From an uncultured Collinsella sp. (GTDB lineage: Bacteria > Actinomycetota > Coriobacteriia > Coriobacteriales > Coriobacteriaceae), in NCBI GenBank assembly GCA_958447915.1, contig CAUDCB010000044.1, positions 1 through 12,874 of the forward strand: a stretch of DNA of 12,874 nucleotides. The letters run 5' to 3'. The number at the start of each line of letters is the position of its first letter. The first letter of the stretch is position 1. Made by a program: the position numbers and the translations under genes. This document shows, one piece after another, positions 6,311 to 12,874 of this stretch. The notes under the pieces are model-generated. The model did no database searches. It worked only from the letters and a program-made list of their open reading frames with translations, and was not told the DNA's origin.

Positions 6311-7528
6311 ATGGCTCACGAAGAAAAGCGATCGGGCGATCGGTGGATGATCATATTCGTAGTGTGCCTCATTTGCTTCATGGCTAACGTCATGCAATAT
6401 CAGGTTTCAGCATGGGGTGTCGTCGTGATGACGACTCTCGGCATCGATGCCGGTGGGCTTACCAATCTCATGTTGATGCCGATGCTCACCGCTGTGTTTT
6501 TGTCGATTCCTGCAGGATCTCTTGCTGATCGCTACGGCGTTAAGCTTGTCGTGTCAATTGGCATGGTGCTTTCTGCTGTAGGCGGCTTTCTGCGTTATTT
6601 CATGATTAATGACTTTACCGTGCAGATCGTTTCGATGTTTATGATCGGCTTTGGCATTGCGGCGCTCAATGCCAATCTGGCAAAGGTGCTGGGTTCCTGG
6701 TTTAAACAGCAGACCTCCCTTGCCGTGGGAGTTTTCTATGCTGCTTCATGTGTGTCCATCGTGATAGCCCAGGCATTCAGCACTTATTTTCCTACGCTTG
6801 ACGTGTCTTATCTGGTCGCTGCTATTGCCGAAGCTGTAACTGCTGCGCTGTGGATCTTCTTTATGAGGAACGTCCCGGAGGGCGAGCCCATGCCCGAGCC
6901 CGAGCCGGTTATGAAGTACATTAAGATTGCCGCTAAGTCGCGCGGCGTTTGGTGCATTGCCTTGGCTTATGGTCTTACCCTCGCTTCAACCACGGCATAT
7001 TGCGCAATTCTGCCGTCTGCGCTTGAGCTCGTTCGCGGCGTTGATACTGCCACCGCTGGATCTATGGCAGCAATTATTACAGTTGGTAGCTTCTTTGCTT
7101 GTTTTGCGGGACCGGCTGCCGTCCTCAAGCTCGGTAAGAATAAACCGTTTCTCATTGTAACTACGGTGATTGCCGCCGTTGTAATGGTTGCAAACTGGTT
7201 TTTGCCGCTTGGCACTGTCATGTGGGTTGCTCTCGTCCTCAATGGTTTTATGACCGCTCTTTCTGGTCCCATTATTCAGGCAATGACTCCTGATCTTCCT
7301 GAGATTGGCGCGAAATATGCCGGTAGCGCTGGTGGAATAATCGGTACTGTCGGCCTTCTCTGCTCCTATTTTGTTCCCGTTATTGTTTCGTCTATTTCTG
7401 GTGACAATTGGACGTTGAACTTTACGATCGAATCGATTCTTTTCCTTGCGAGCGTTTTGCCTATTGCGATGTTGCCCGAGACTGGTGCGGCGGCAAAAGC
7501 CGAGATGCCTGAGACTTCTGAATTATAA
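6311..7528 (+). CDS. MFS transporter, first of a tandem pair
   Basis: A 405-residue major facilitator superfamily permease with about twelve hydrophobic segments and no signal peptide. The MFS motif A appears between the second and third spans as GSLADRYGVK (69-78). A polar central loop at about 188-211, rich in Pro and Glu, separates the two six-helix halves. Conserved points shared with the next gene are MQYQVSAW (28-35), LELVRGVDTATAG (238-250) and KYAGSAGGI (335-343). The overall look is of the anion or organic-acid porters of the NarK/CynX/oxalate-formate kind, but the substrate cannot be read from the sequence. ATG 6311 has AAGGAGA (6299-6305) just before it. It lies 77 bp after the carboxylesterase and probably shares its promoter, so it may import the ester or move a hydrolysis product. 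A strong terminator follows. Confidence 0.88.
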   Translation: MAHEEKRSGDRWMIIFVVCLICFMANVMQYQVSAWGVVVMTTLGIDAGGLTNLMLMPMLTAVFLSIPAGSLADRYGVKLVVSIGMVLSAVGGFLRYFMINDFTVQIVSMFMIGFGIAALNANLAKVLGSWFKQQTSLAVGVFYAASCVSIVIAQAFSTYFPTLDVSYLVAAIAEAVTAALWIFFMRNVPEGEPMPEPEPVMKYIKIAAKSRGVWCIALAYGLTLASTTAYCAILPSALELVRGVDTATAGSMAAIITVGSFFACFAGPAAVLKLGKNKPFLIVTTVIAAVVMVANWFLPLGTVMWVALVLNGFMTALSGPIIQAMTPDLPEIGAKYAGSAGGIIGTVGLLCSYFVPVIVSSISGDNWTLNFTIESILFLASVLPIAMLPETGAAAKAEMPETSEL

Positions 7529-7529
7529 T
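7524..7529 (+). promoter_or_regulatory. Consensus -10 box TATAAT at the end of the first MFS gene
   Basis: A perfect TATAAT overlaps the TAA stop codon of the first MFS gene (7526-7528). No good -35 box sits at 16-18 bp, and the TG of an extended -10 is not in the right place. If used, the transcript would start near 7536, run through the whole terminator hairpin and reach the second MFS gene, giving it a leader with an attenuator. Confidence 0.3.
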
Positions 7530-7545
7530 TAATCGGTGTTTTGCC

Positions 7546-7587
7546 TGGTCGCGACCTCCAGTTGATATGGGGGTCGCGACCATTTTT
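7546..7587 (+). terminator. Intrinsic terminator between the two MFS genes
   Basis: TGGTCGCGACCTCC (7546-7559) pairs with GGGGGTCGCGACCA (7569-7582) over 14 bp with a single G-U pair and a 9-nt loop, and TTTTT follows at 7583-7587. It is the clearest intrinsic terminator in the window. It lies only 17 bases before the start codon of the second MFS gene. Confidence 0.88.
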
Positions 7588-7604
7588 AATGTGAGGTTGG
7601 TGCA

Positions 7605-8825
7605 ATGGATGGTGAAGCGTGCGAAGTTGCGCACAAAGTTGAGCAAAAGCGGGCTTCGAGTGGTTACCGCTGGTTAATATTGCTGTTGACGTGTGGTCTC
7701 TGTTTTTTGGGCAACTTCATGCAGTATCAGGTCGCTGCCTATGCTACGGTCATCATGCCTCAGATGAATATCGACCCTGTCGGATTCTCATCTCTCTTTC
7801 TGGCGCCAATGCTTGCGGCGGTTTTCTTTAGTCTCCCGTTCGGATCACTTGGAGATAGGCTTGGGCCCAAAGTAGTGATACTTGGCGGGTTCTGTGTTTC
7901 TTTAGTCGGCGGCGCTATCAGAATTTTCACCCTATCGAACTATCCTGCTCAACTTGTCTCGATGTTTTGCATCGGCGTGGGGATGGCGGCATTGACTGCC
8001 AATAATGCAAAGACGCTTGGACTTTGGTTTGCAGATAAGACGGATGTTGCGATGGGCATTTACTATGCGGCGACTTGCTTTGGCATTGCGGCGGCGCAAG
8101 CGTCATCGGCGTTTATGTCTTCCGTGCTAATGGGCTATACAGTTGCAGAAGCGTTGTTGGTCGTTCTGACTATCTTCTGGGGTTTATTTGGTAAGAACGT
8201 ACAGCATGACTCACTTATTCCTGATGGCGTTGAGCACGACCAAGCCCTTCTGACTGCTTTTCGTTCGCGTAACGTTTGGCTTTGCGCGATTTGCGCCGCT
8301 TTCTCACTTGCCGCCACGACCGCCTTTTCCGGTGTGCTACCTCAGGCTCTTGAGCTTGTGCGAGGCACCGATGCTTCGACGGCCGGCGAAATGGCGGCGC
8401 TGACAACCGCTGCTGGGATTATCGGCTGCTTGATTGCTCCGATGCTTTACGGTAAATGCCGCCTTGCGCGACCGTATCTTGTGATTGTCGGGCTTCTTGG
8501 CTCTATTTCAATTGCAGTTGCGTGGTTTGCCTCGGGCTTGAAGTCCATGGGGGTATTGCTTGCAGTGTGCGGCATCGTTACGAGCATGATGGGTCCAGTT
8601 GTTCAAGCTCTGCCAGTTTCATTTGTTGAAATCGGCACTCGTTATGCTGGCAGCGCTGGCGGCATTATGGCCGAAGTTAGCCTTTTGGGCTCTTATATGC
8701 TTCCTATTGGGATTGCGGCTATTTCCGGTTCAGATTACGACAAACAAATGATGCTTATTACTCTGCTTTACGGTCTATCCGTCCTTCCGGTGTTGATCGT
8801 TCCCGAGGTCAAACACTTTAAATAG
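7605..8825 (+). CDS. MFS transporter, second of a tandem pair
   Basis: A 406-residue major facilitator permease, clearly paralogous to the gene before it. The two share MQYQVAAY (39-46), GSLGDRLGPK (motif A, 80-89), LVSMFCIGVGMAALTAN (117-133), LELVRGTDASTAGEMAA (248-264) and RYAGSAGGI (346-354) at matching positions, but differ in most other residues, so the duplication is old. The N-terminus carries about 20 extra polar residues before the first span. ATG 7605 has GAGG (7593-7596) 8 bases before it. A strong terminator ends 17 bases upstream, so expression needs read-through or the TATAAT at 7524. Likely cargo is related to that of its neighbour, with one possibly importing and the other exporting; this is inference. 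Confidence 0.88.
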   Translation: MDGEACEVAHKVEQKRASSGYRWLILLLTCGLCFLGNFMQYQVAAYATVIMPQMNIDPVGFSSLFLAPMLAAVFFSLPFGSLGDRLGPKVVILGGFCVSLVGGAIRIFTLSNYPAQLVSMFCIGVGMAALTANNAKTLGLWFADKTDVAMGIYYAATCFGIAAAQASSAFMSSVLMGYTVAEALLVVLTIFWGLFGKNVQHDSLIPDGVEHDQALLTAFRSRNVWLCAICAAFSLAATTAFSGVLPQALELVRGTDASTAGEMAALTTAAGIIGCLIAPMLYGKCRLARPYLVIVGLLGSISIAVAWFASGLKSMGVLLAVCGIVTSMMGPVVQALPVSFVEIGTRYAGSAGGIMAEVSLLGSYMLPIGIAAISGSDYDKQMMLITLLYGLSVLPVLIVPEVKHFK

Positions 8826-8850
8826 GCGCGAGCATATGGATGGATAAAGC

Positions 8851-8875
8851 CCTCTGGCCATTGCGATTGCCGAGG
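8851..8875 (+). terminator. Weak hairpin after the second MFS gene
   Basis: CCTCTGGC (8851-8858) pairs with GCCGAGG (8869-8875) with one bulged T and a 10-nt loop, 25 bases after the stop. Only a short T-run (ATTTCG, 8881-8886) lies nearby, so termination here is uncertain. Confidence 0.35.
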
Positions 8876-8935
8876 AATGGATTTCGCTCAATTCGGATCT
8901 TTGAAGTGGGCTAAACTGTCTTGGTGTTTCACTGA

Positions 8936-8960
8936 ACAACGCCACCTTCTGTTGCGTTGT
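8936..8960 (+). other. Small hairpin in the leader of the HIT gene
   Basis: ACAACGC (8936-8942) and GCGTTGT (8954-8960) form a perfect 7-bp stem with an 11-nt loop, ending 5 bases before the AAAGGAA ribosome binding site. It could affect message stability or translation. No convincing promoter was found in the 154 bp before the HIT gene. Confidence 0.35.
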
Positions 8961-8979
8961 CGTTAGAAAGGAACCAGCC

Positions 8980-9315
8980 ATGTGTGATTGCATCTTCTGT
9001 AAAATCGCCAACCACGAGATCCCCTCGACTGTTGTCTACGAGGACGACCAGGTCATCGCGTTCGATGACCTCAATCCCCAGGCACCGGTTCATACGCTCG
9101 TGATCCCCAAGAAGCACTACAGCGACATCGCTGATAACGTGCCTGCCGAGACCATGGGCGCCATGGCCCATGCCATCCAGGAGGTTGCTAAGGCCAAGGG
9201 CCTGGAGGACGGTTTCCGCGTCATCTCCAACAAGGGCGTTAACGCCGGCCAGACCGTCATGCACTTCCACATGCACGTCCTCGGCGGCAAAAACCTGGGC
9301 GAGAACCTCATCTGA
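8980..9315 (+). CDS. HIT-family nucleotide hydrolase (HinT-like)
   Basis: A 111-residue histidine-triad protein of the HINT branch. Members are small cytoplasmic dimers that hydrolyse nucleoside phosphoramidates and similar adenosine-linked compounds, using the middle histidine as nucleophile. The signature QTVMHFHMHVLGG (91-103) gives the triad His95, His97 and His99, and CDCIFCKI at the N-terminus is the usual HINT start. Further family points are FDDLNPQAPVHTLVIPKKH (28-46) and SNKG. The length is normal and nothing is missing. ATG 8980 has AAAGGAA (8966-8972) upstream. Composition is GC-rich like the xseA and ackA genes, so it appears to be backbone DNA lying between two lower-GC blocks. 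The LysR-type gene starts 41 bp after its stop with its own GGAG site, so read-through is possible. Confidence 0.93.
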   Translation: MCDCIFCKIANHEIPSTVVYEDDQVIAFDDLNPQAPVHTLVIPKKHYSDIADNVPAETMGAMAHAIQEVAKAKGLEDGFRVISNKGVNAGQTVMHFHMHVLGGKNLGENLI

Positions 9316-9356
9316 GGGCGCGCAGCCCGTCGACTTGGCTGCCTTTGGAGTAATCT

Positions 9357-10247
9357 ATGCAGCTTTCTCAACTCGAATACCTTCAAGCGGTAGCGAACTA
9401 TGGCGGCGTGCGCAAAGCAGCTCGCGCCGTTCATGTGAGTCCGCAGGCTGTTTCGTCGGCAATCAAAAAGTTGGAATCTGAGTATCAGATTGTTTTGCTC
9501 GACCGATCGGCGGGGGAGGCTGTTTTGTCTCCGACGGGCAGAGAATTTGCGCGTCGTGCACGCGTGATCCTGGCGCAAGTTGACGATCTCAAAAAGTACG
9601 CTCAATCGGGGAACGGCGGCGTTTCGCCCGACGGCCATTTCCGTCTTTACGCCCCCTGTCTTCACGGGCGGGGGCGCCTTTTTTCCGAAAATTGGTACGA
9701 CTCGTTTGAAAGCTCGCACCCTCAGATTCATCTTGATGTGTGGCATCAGCCAACGGCAACATGCTTTGAATCACTTATACTTGGAATTTCGGACGCGGCT
9801 ATCTCGTTTGAGGAACCACGGGACAGCGTCCTTTCTTCAAAATATATGGGTGAAAAGGAGCTCAGGGTTCTTTCATGTCCAGCTGGTCATCAATCTGTTG
9901 ACGCTATGACCATTCGTGAGTTACTGGGCGGCAGGCTCGCTGTTCCCATTAATTTGTCACCCTGTCTCAATGCAATCAATCAATGTCCCGAAGCTCAGCT
10001 GGTTAATTTCCGCTTTCGCGATGTCGAATACGGAAACAGGGCGCAGGCTGAGTTTCTTCAAGCCGGGGGATTGATATTGAGTTTTTCTGGCTCTTCTCTC
10101 GCATCGGATGGATCGGAAGTGAGCGAGTGCTCCATTGAAGCCTCACATGACGTAGCCTTGCCCATCTACTTTTGCTATCGACAAAATGCCTGGACCGATC
10201 GACACCAGACGGTATTTCTTCACCTATTGCGTCATCTCGCTTCGTGA
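9357..10247 (+). CDS. LysR-type transcriptional regulator
   Basis: A 296-residue LysR-family regulator. Residues 3-62 form the winged helix-turn-helix (LEYLQAVANYGGVRKAARAV, then VSPQAVSSAIKKLE and LSPTGREF), followed by a linker helix to about 85. The rest, about 93-296, is the usual effector-binding domain, but with less typical sequence than the HTH. Such proteins act as tetramers that sense a small metabolite. The start at ATG 9357 has GGAG (9347-9350) 6 bases before it. It is followed on the same strand by an MFS transporter gene, which it may control; LysR genes are more often divergent from their targets. Odd feature: a terminator-like hairpin and T6 run lie inside the reading frame at 9650-9684. 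The gene is lower in GC than the HIT gene before it. Confidence 0.9.
   Translation: MQLSQLEYLQAVANYGGVRKAARAVHVSPQAVSSAIKKLESEYQIVLLDRSAGEAVLSPTGREFARRARVILAQVDDLKKYAQSGNGGVSPDGHFRLYAPCLHGRGRLFSENWYDSFESSHPQIHLDVWHQPTATCFESLILGISDAAISFEEPRDSVLSSKYMGEKELRVLSCPAGHQSVDAMTIRELLGGRLAVPINLSPCLNAINQCPEAQLVNFRFRDVEYGNRAQAEFLQAGGLILSFSGSSLASDGSEVSECSIEASHDVALPIYFCYRQNAWTDRHQTVFLHLLRHLAS
9650..9684 (+). terminator. Terminator-like hairpin inside the LysR-type gene
   Basis: CGCCCCC (9650-9656) pairs with GGGGGCG (9670-9676) around a 13-nt loop; CC and then TTTTTT (9679-9684) follow. This has the form of an intrinsic terminator but is within codons about 98-110 of the regulator. A smaller hairpin, GACGG (9630-9634) with CCGTC (9641-9645), lies just before it. 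It could cause early termination, or it may be chance. Confidence 0.4.
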
Positions 10248-10284
10248 GGCCATTTGGCCTCGTGTCGTCAAGTGAATGTTGACG
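10246..10284. promoter_or_regulatory. Two adjacent dyads after the LysR-type gene
   Basis: GAGGCC (10246-10251) pairs with GGCCTC (10256-10261) around ATTT, beginning in the LysR stop codon; CGTCAA (10266-10271) pairs with TTGACG (10279-10284) around a 7-nt centre. No T-run follows. They could be a weak terminator or a regulator binding site upstream of the next MFS gene. The second dyad has the size of a LysR-type operator, but its spacing is not an exact T-N11-A match. Confidence 0.35.
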
Positions 10285-10366
10285 CCTTGCAACACATAGC
10301 TGACAGCTTTGCCCTCATGCTTTTCCAAGATTTCGATTTAGATTGCTGACTCTTGGAGGGCGGAGC

Positions 10367-11536
10367 ATGAAAAACCGTACGGTTTTGCTTTATATGACGT
10401 TCGTTTTTCTGTCGAACTTCAGCACTATTTTGTATTTTCTGACGGTTTACCTTGAATTCGTCGGATTCTCGATGGTGGCGATTTCTAGCATGATGATTGC
10501 ATATCAAGTGAGTAAGTTCATCCTCGAAGTTCCCACTGGCTATATTGCTGATAGGTTTGGACGAAAGACAAGCGGTCTCGTTGGCGTCGTGGGGATGCTT
10601 GGATACTACGCCGTCCTACTCCTTGTCCGTTCTCCTCTGCTTTTAATCGGCGCGTTTGCTCTCAAAGGTTTTGCCGCTGCATGTGTGAGCGGATCCATAG
10701 AAGCGATTTACATTGACAGCGTCTCTCGGGACCACCTCGTAAGACTTAATGTCGTTGAGCGATTTGTTTTCTATGCCTCTTATGCCATCTCCGCTTGCGT
10801 GGGCGGTTTCATTTCGTCTGTCGGTGCATATCTCATTGGTCTTTCGGCAGATATCATCGCCATGGTGTTGACGTTGGTTGTCGTTGTCTGCATTCCTGAG
10901 ATGCGAAGAGGGGGCACTGCGGGGACACCTGAGCGTGGACTTAGCCCGAAGATGATCGGTGCCGCTATTGCGTGTAACGGAATTCTTCGTTCAGCGTTCA
11001 TCATGGACTGTTCTCCAGCATTTGCTTTTGTCGCCCTGGAAGACTTTTTCTCACTGTTGCTTGCGGGTCGCGGAATGAATGCCGCCGCTTCGGGTGTGAT
11101 CATTGCGGTCCAGCTCCTTGCCTCGGCCTCCATGGGGCTTATTGTGCCCAGTGTGATTGCTCATGTCGACAAGGGCCGTTTTGCGCGTATTTGCGGCATC
11201 GTGCGCCTTTCCCTGACTGCTCTATTTTTGATTCCCTTTACTCCGGTCTATTTGCTGCCCGTGTTCTATGTGTTGCAGACGGTCGCCTACTCGTTATTTG
11301 CTCCAATTAAATACTCAATTTTTCAAAATGCCGCCGTTTCTTCGATGCGCTGTTCACTGATTTCGGTTCAAAGCCAGATGGTGGCGGTTGGTGCCATCCT
11401 TTTCTATCTGCTCAACGCTGTGCTGAGTAGCGTTGTGGGCATTCGAGTCGTATTGCTTGTTGCGCTCGGGATTTCTTCCCTGGTGTATATTCCCACGCTA
11501 TTTCGTCTTACAAGTCAAAAGGCCATGAGTATTTAG
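10367..11536 (+). CDS. MFS transporter (drug-efflux type)
   Basis: A 389-residue major facilitator permease with eleven or twelve hydrophobic segments. Motif A is EVPTGYIADRFGRK (54-67); the preceding Pro and the DRFGRK form are common in small-molecule and drug exporters such as the Tet group, though the substrate is unknown. It shows no special similarity to the two tandem MFS proteins upstream, so it is not part of that duplication. ATG 10367 is chosen because GGAGG (10355-10359) lies 7 bases before it and the protein starts with a short MKNRT before the first span; an in-frame TTG at 10343 has no such site. The gene follows the LysR-type regulator by 119 bp on the same strand and ends at a good hairpin terminator, making a likely regulator-transporter pair. 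Confidence 0.87.
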   Translation: MKNRTVLLYMTFVFLSNFSTILYFLTVYLEFVGFSMVAISSMMIAYQVSKFILEVPTGYIADRFGRKTSGLVGVVGMLGYYAVLLLVRSPLLLIGAFALKGFAAACVSGSIEAIYIDSVSRDHLVRLNVVERFVFYASYAISACVGGFISSVGAYLIGLSADIIAMVLTLVVVVCIPEMRRGGTAGTPERGLSPKMIGAAIACNGILRSAFIMDCSPAFAFVALEDFFSLLLAGRGMNAAASGVIIAVQLLASASMGLIVPSVIAHVDKGRFARICGIVRLSLTALFLIPFTPVYLLPVFYVLQTVAYSLFAPIKYSIFQNAAVSSMRCSLISVQSQMVAVGAILFYLLNAVLSSVVGIRVVLLVALGISSLVYIPTLFRLTSQKAMSI

Positions 11537-11561
11537 GCACCGATAACTTATATATCAACGC

Positions 11562-11595
11562 AATAAACCCGAGCGCGAGGGCGTTTGGGTTTATT
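11562..11595. terminator. Terminator between the third MFS gene and ackA
   Basis: AATAAACCC (11562-11570) pairs with GGGTTTATT (11587-11595), and the inner GAGCGC/GCGTTT (11571-11576/11581-11586) continues the stem to 15 bp with two G-U pairs and a GAGG loop. The 3' arm is T-rich and the 5' arm A-rich, so it could stop transcription in both directions. Confidence 0.7.
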
Positions 11596-11648
11596 ATTGA
11601 AACGTATGTAACCTGGCGGCGCCACACCGCCTGTTAGTAGGGAGACAC

Positions 11649-12827
11649 ATGAACGTTCTGGTCGTCAACGCAGGATCTTCGACCCTTAAGTATCAGGTCA
11701 TCGATACCAAGTCCCACAAGGTGTCCGCAAAGGGCTCCTGCGAGCGCGTCTGCTTTACCGGCGGTACCTTCACCCACGCTGCCAACGGTTCCAAGAAGGT
11801 GACCGAGAACATTGAGTTCCCCGACCACAAGGTCGCCATCGAGGTCGTCCTGAAGGACCTCGAGGCCAATGGCGTCAAGATCGAGGGCATCGGCCACCGT
11901 ATCGTTCAGGGCGGTTGGTACTTTGGCGATTCCTCCCTCGTCGACGAGGACGTCCTCGCCAAGATCCGCGAGGTCGCTCCGCTCGCCCCGCTGCACAACA
12001 ACCCCGAGGCCAACGTTATCGAGTACTGCCTCGAGCAGTATCCCGATCTGCCCAACGTTACGGTCTACGACACTGCTTTCCACTTCAATATGCCCGAGGT
12101 CGCCAAGACCTACGCCCTGCCCAAGGACGTCTGTGACAAGCTGCACATCCGTAAGTACGGCGCCCACGGCACCAGCTACCGTTACATCTCCAAGAAGGTT
12201 GCCGAGATGACCAACGGCGAGGCTCGCAAGGTCGTTGTGTGCCACATCGGTTCCGGTGCCTCCCTGTGCGCCATCGAGGACGGCAAGTGCATGGACACCA
12301 CCATGGGCTTGACGCCGCTCGACGGTGTCATGATGGGCACCCGCTGCGGCTCCATCGACCCTGCTACTGTGTGCTACCTGCAGCGCGAGGGCGGCTACAC
12401 CTTCGACGAGGTCGACGAGATGATGAACAAGAAGTCCGGCCTTTTGGCTGTGACCGGCGGCAAGACCAACGACTGCCGCAACGTCGAGGAGCTTGCCGCC
12501 GCTGGCGACCCCGAGGCTCAGCTGGCCTTCGACATGTTTGTCTACAAGATTGCCGCCAAGGCTGCCGAGATGGCCACTTCCATGTGCGGCATGGACACCC
12601 TGGTCTTTACCGCCGGCATCGGCGAGCACGCTCCGGCCGTTCGCGCCGGCGTGGCCGACCGTCTGGCCTTTATGGGCGTCAAGATGGACCATGCCCGCAA
12701 CGCCCTGCGTGGCGACGGCGCTTGGTGCCTGTCCGCCAAGGATTCCAAGGTCAAGATCTTCGTCATCCCCACGGACGAGGAGTTCATGATCGCTTCCGAC
12801 GTTGAGCGCATCGTCAACGGCAAGTAA
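11649..12827 (+). CDS. ackA: Acetate kinase
   Basis: A 392-residue acetate kinase, full length, which interconverts acetyl phosphate and ADP with acetate and ATP; in a fermenter it is the ATP-yielding step of acetate production. Family motifs are NAGSSTLKY (7-15), GHRIVQGG (82-89, Arg84), APLHNNP (113-119), YDTAFH (140-145, Asp141), YGAHGTS (170-176, His173), MGTRCGSIDP (229-238, Arg232), TAGIGEHAP (321-329) and the C-terminal PTDEE (374-378). Several otherwise well-conserved positions differ: Gln88 for His in HRVVHGG, Ser202 for Asn in HLGNGAS, and Ser235 for Asp in GTRSGD. Codon use is strongly biased to C/G-ending codons (37 of 60 bases are G or C at 11881-11940), as expected for a highly expressed gene. 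AGGGAG (11639-11644) precedes ATG 11649. No pta gene is adjacent, unlike many bacteria; a terminator hairpin follows. Confidence 0.94.
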   Translation: MNVLVVNAGSSTLKYQVIDTKSHKVSAKGSCERVCFTGGTFTHAANGSKKVTENIEFPDHKVAIEVVLKDLEANGVKIEGIGHRIVQGGWYFGDSSLVDEDVLAKIREVAPLAPLHNNPEANVIEYCLEQYPDLPNVTVYDTAFHFNMPEVAKTYALPKDVCDKLHIRKYGAHGTSYRYISKKVAEMTNGEARKVVVCHIGSGASLCAIEDGKCMDTTMGLTPLDGVMMGTRCGSIDPATVCYLQREGGYTFDEVDEMMNKKSGLLAVTGGKTNDCRNVEELAAAGDPEAQLAFDMFVYKIAAKAAEMATSMCGMDTLVFTAGIGEHAPAVRAGVADRLAFMGVKMDHARNALRGDGAWCLSAKDSKVKIFVIPTDEEFMIASDVERIVNGK

Positions 12828-12838
12828 TTGCAAGAGGG

Positions 12839-12873
12839 GAGGGGCTGGACGACCGAGCGCCGTTCGGCCCCTC
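12839..12873 (+). terminator. Terminator hairpin after ackA
   Basis: GAGGGGCTGGACG (12839-12851) pairs with CGTTCGGCCCCTC (12861-12873) over 13 bp with two G-U pairs and a 9-nt loop, starting 11 bases after the ackA stop. The window ends at the 3' arm, so the T-run cannot be checked. Confidence 0.65.
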
Positions 12874-12874
12874 T

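Noticed and set aside
8883..8917. Possible promoter for the HIT gene around TAAACT (8912-8917)
   Set aside because: No -35 sequence resembling TTGACA is found at acceptable spacing.
11634..12833. A 399-codon open frame on the - strand covering ackA
   Set aside because: It is a mirror of the strongly biased codon use of ackA, has low-complexity Val/Gly/Leu/Asp-rich translation, no domain and no reasonable ribosome binding site.

Overview
The window looks like chromosome from a high-GC Gram-positive gut actinobacterium of the Coriobacteriia, most likely Collinsella. This is an inference from codon use, strong GGAGG-type ribosome binding sites and the look of the proteins; no search was run. 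It carries eleven protein genes, ten on the + strand and one (a MerR-type regulator) on the - strand. I see no tRNA, rRNA, CRISPR array, insertion sequence or phage gene.

The backbone is housekeeping and GC-rich: the 3' end of an RNase D gene (1-651), a membrane zinc metallopeptidase of the YugP type (890-1594), the exodeoxyribonuclease VII pair xseA-xseB (1710-3470), a HIT-family nucleotide hydrolase (8980-9315) and acetate kinase ackA (11649-12827). Two blocks of visibly lower GC interrupt it.

Block 1 (3667-8825) is a MerR-family regulator with a GyrI-like effector domain, divergent from a type B carboxylesterase, which is followed by two tandem, clearly paralogous MFS transporters. The shared 245-bp regulatory region holds a promoter with the 19-bp spacer typical of MerR-activated promoters. 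The simplest reading is an inducible ester-handling module: the regulator senses a small organic molecule, the cytoplasmic esterase hydrolyses an ester, and the transporters move the ester or its products. An intrinsic terminator sits between the two transporter genes, so the second is probably attenuated or has its own promoter.

Block 2 (9357-11536) is a LysR-type regulator followed by a third, unrelated MFS transporter. The LysR reading frame contains a terminator-like hairpin plus T6 run.

The most unusual non-coding features are two long palindromic elements in intergenic space: a 98-nt nested hairpin (700-797) next to a second perfect hairpin (659-686), and an 82-nt element with perfect 20-bp arms (3507-3588) between the convergent xseB and MerR genes. 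Conventional intrinsic terminators are seen after several other genes. I do not see a clearly new defence or mobile system; the best candidate for an undescribed system is the MerR-esterase-MFS-MFS module.
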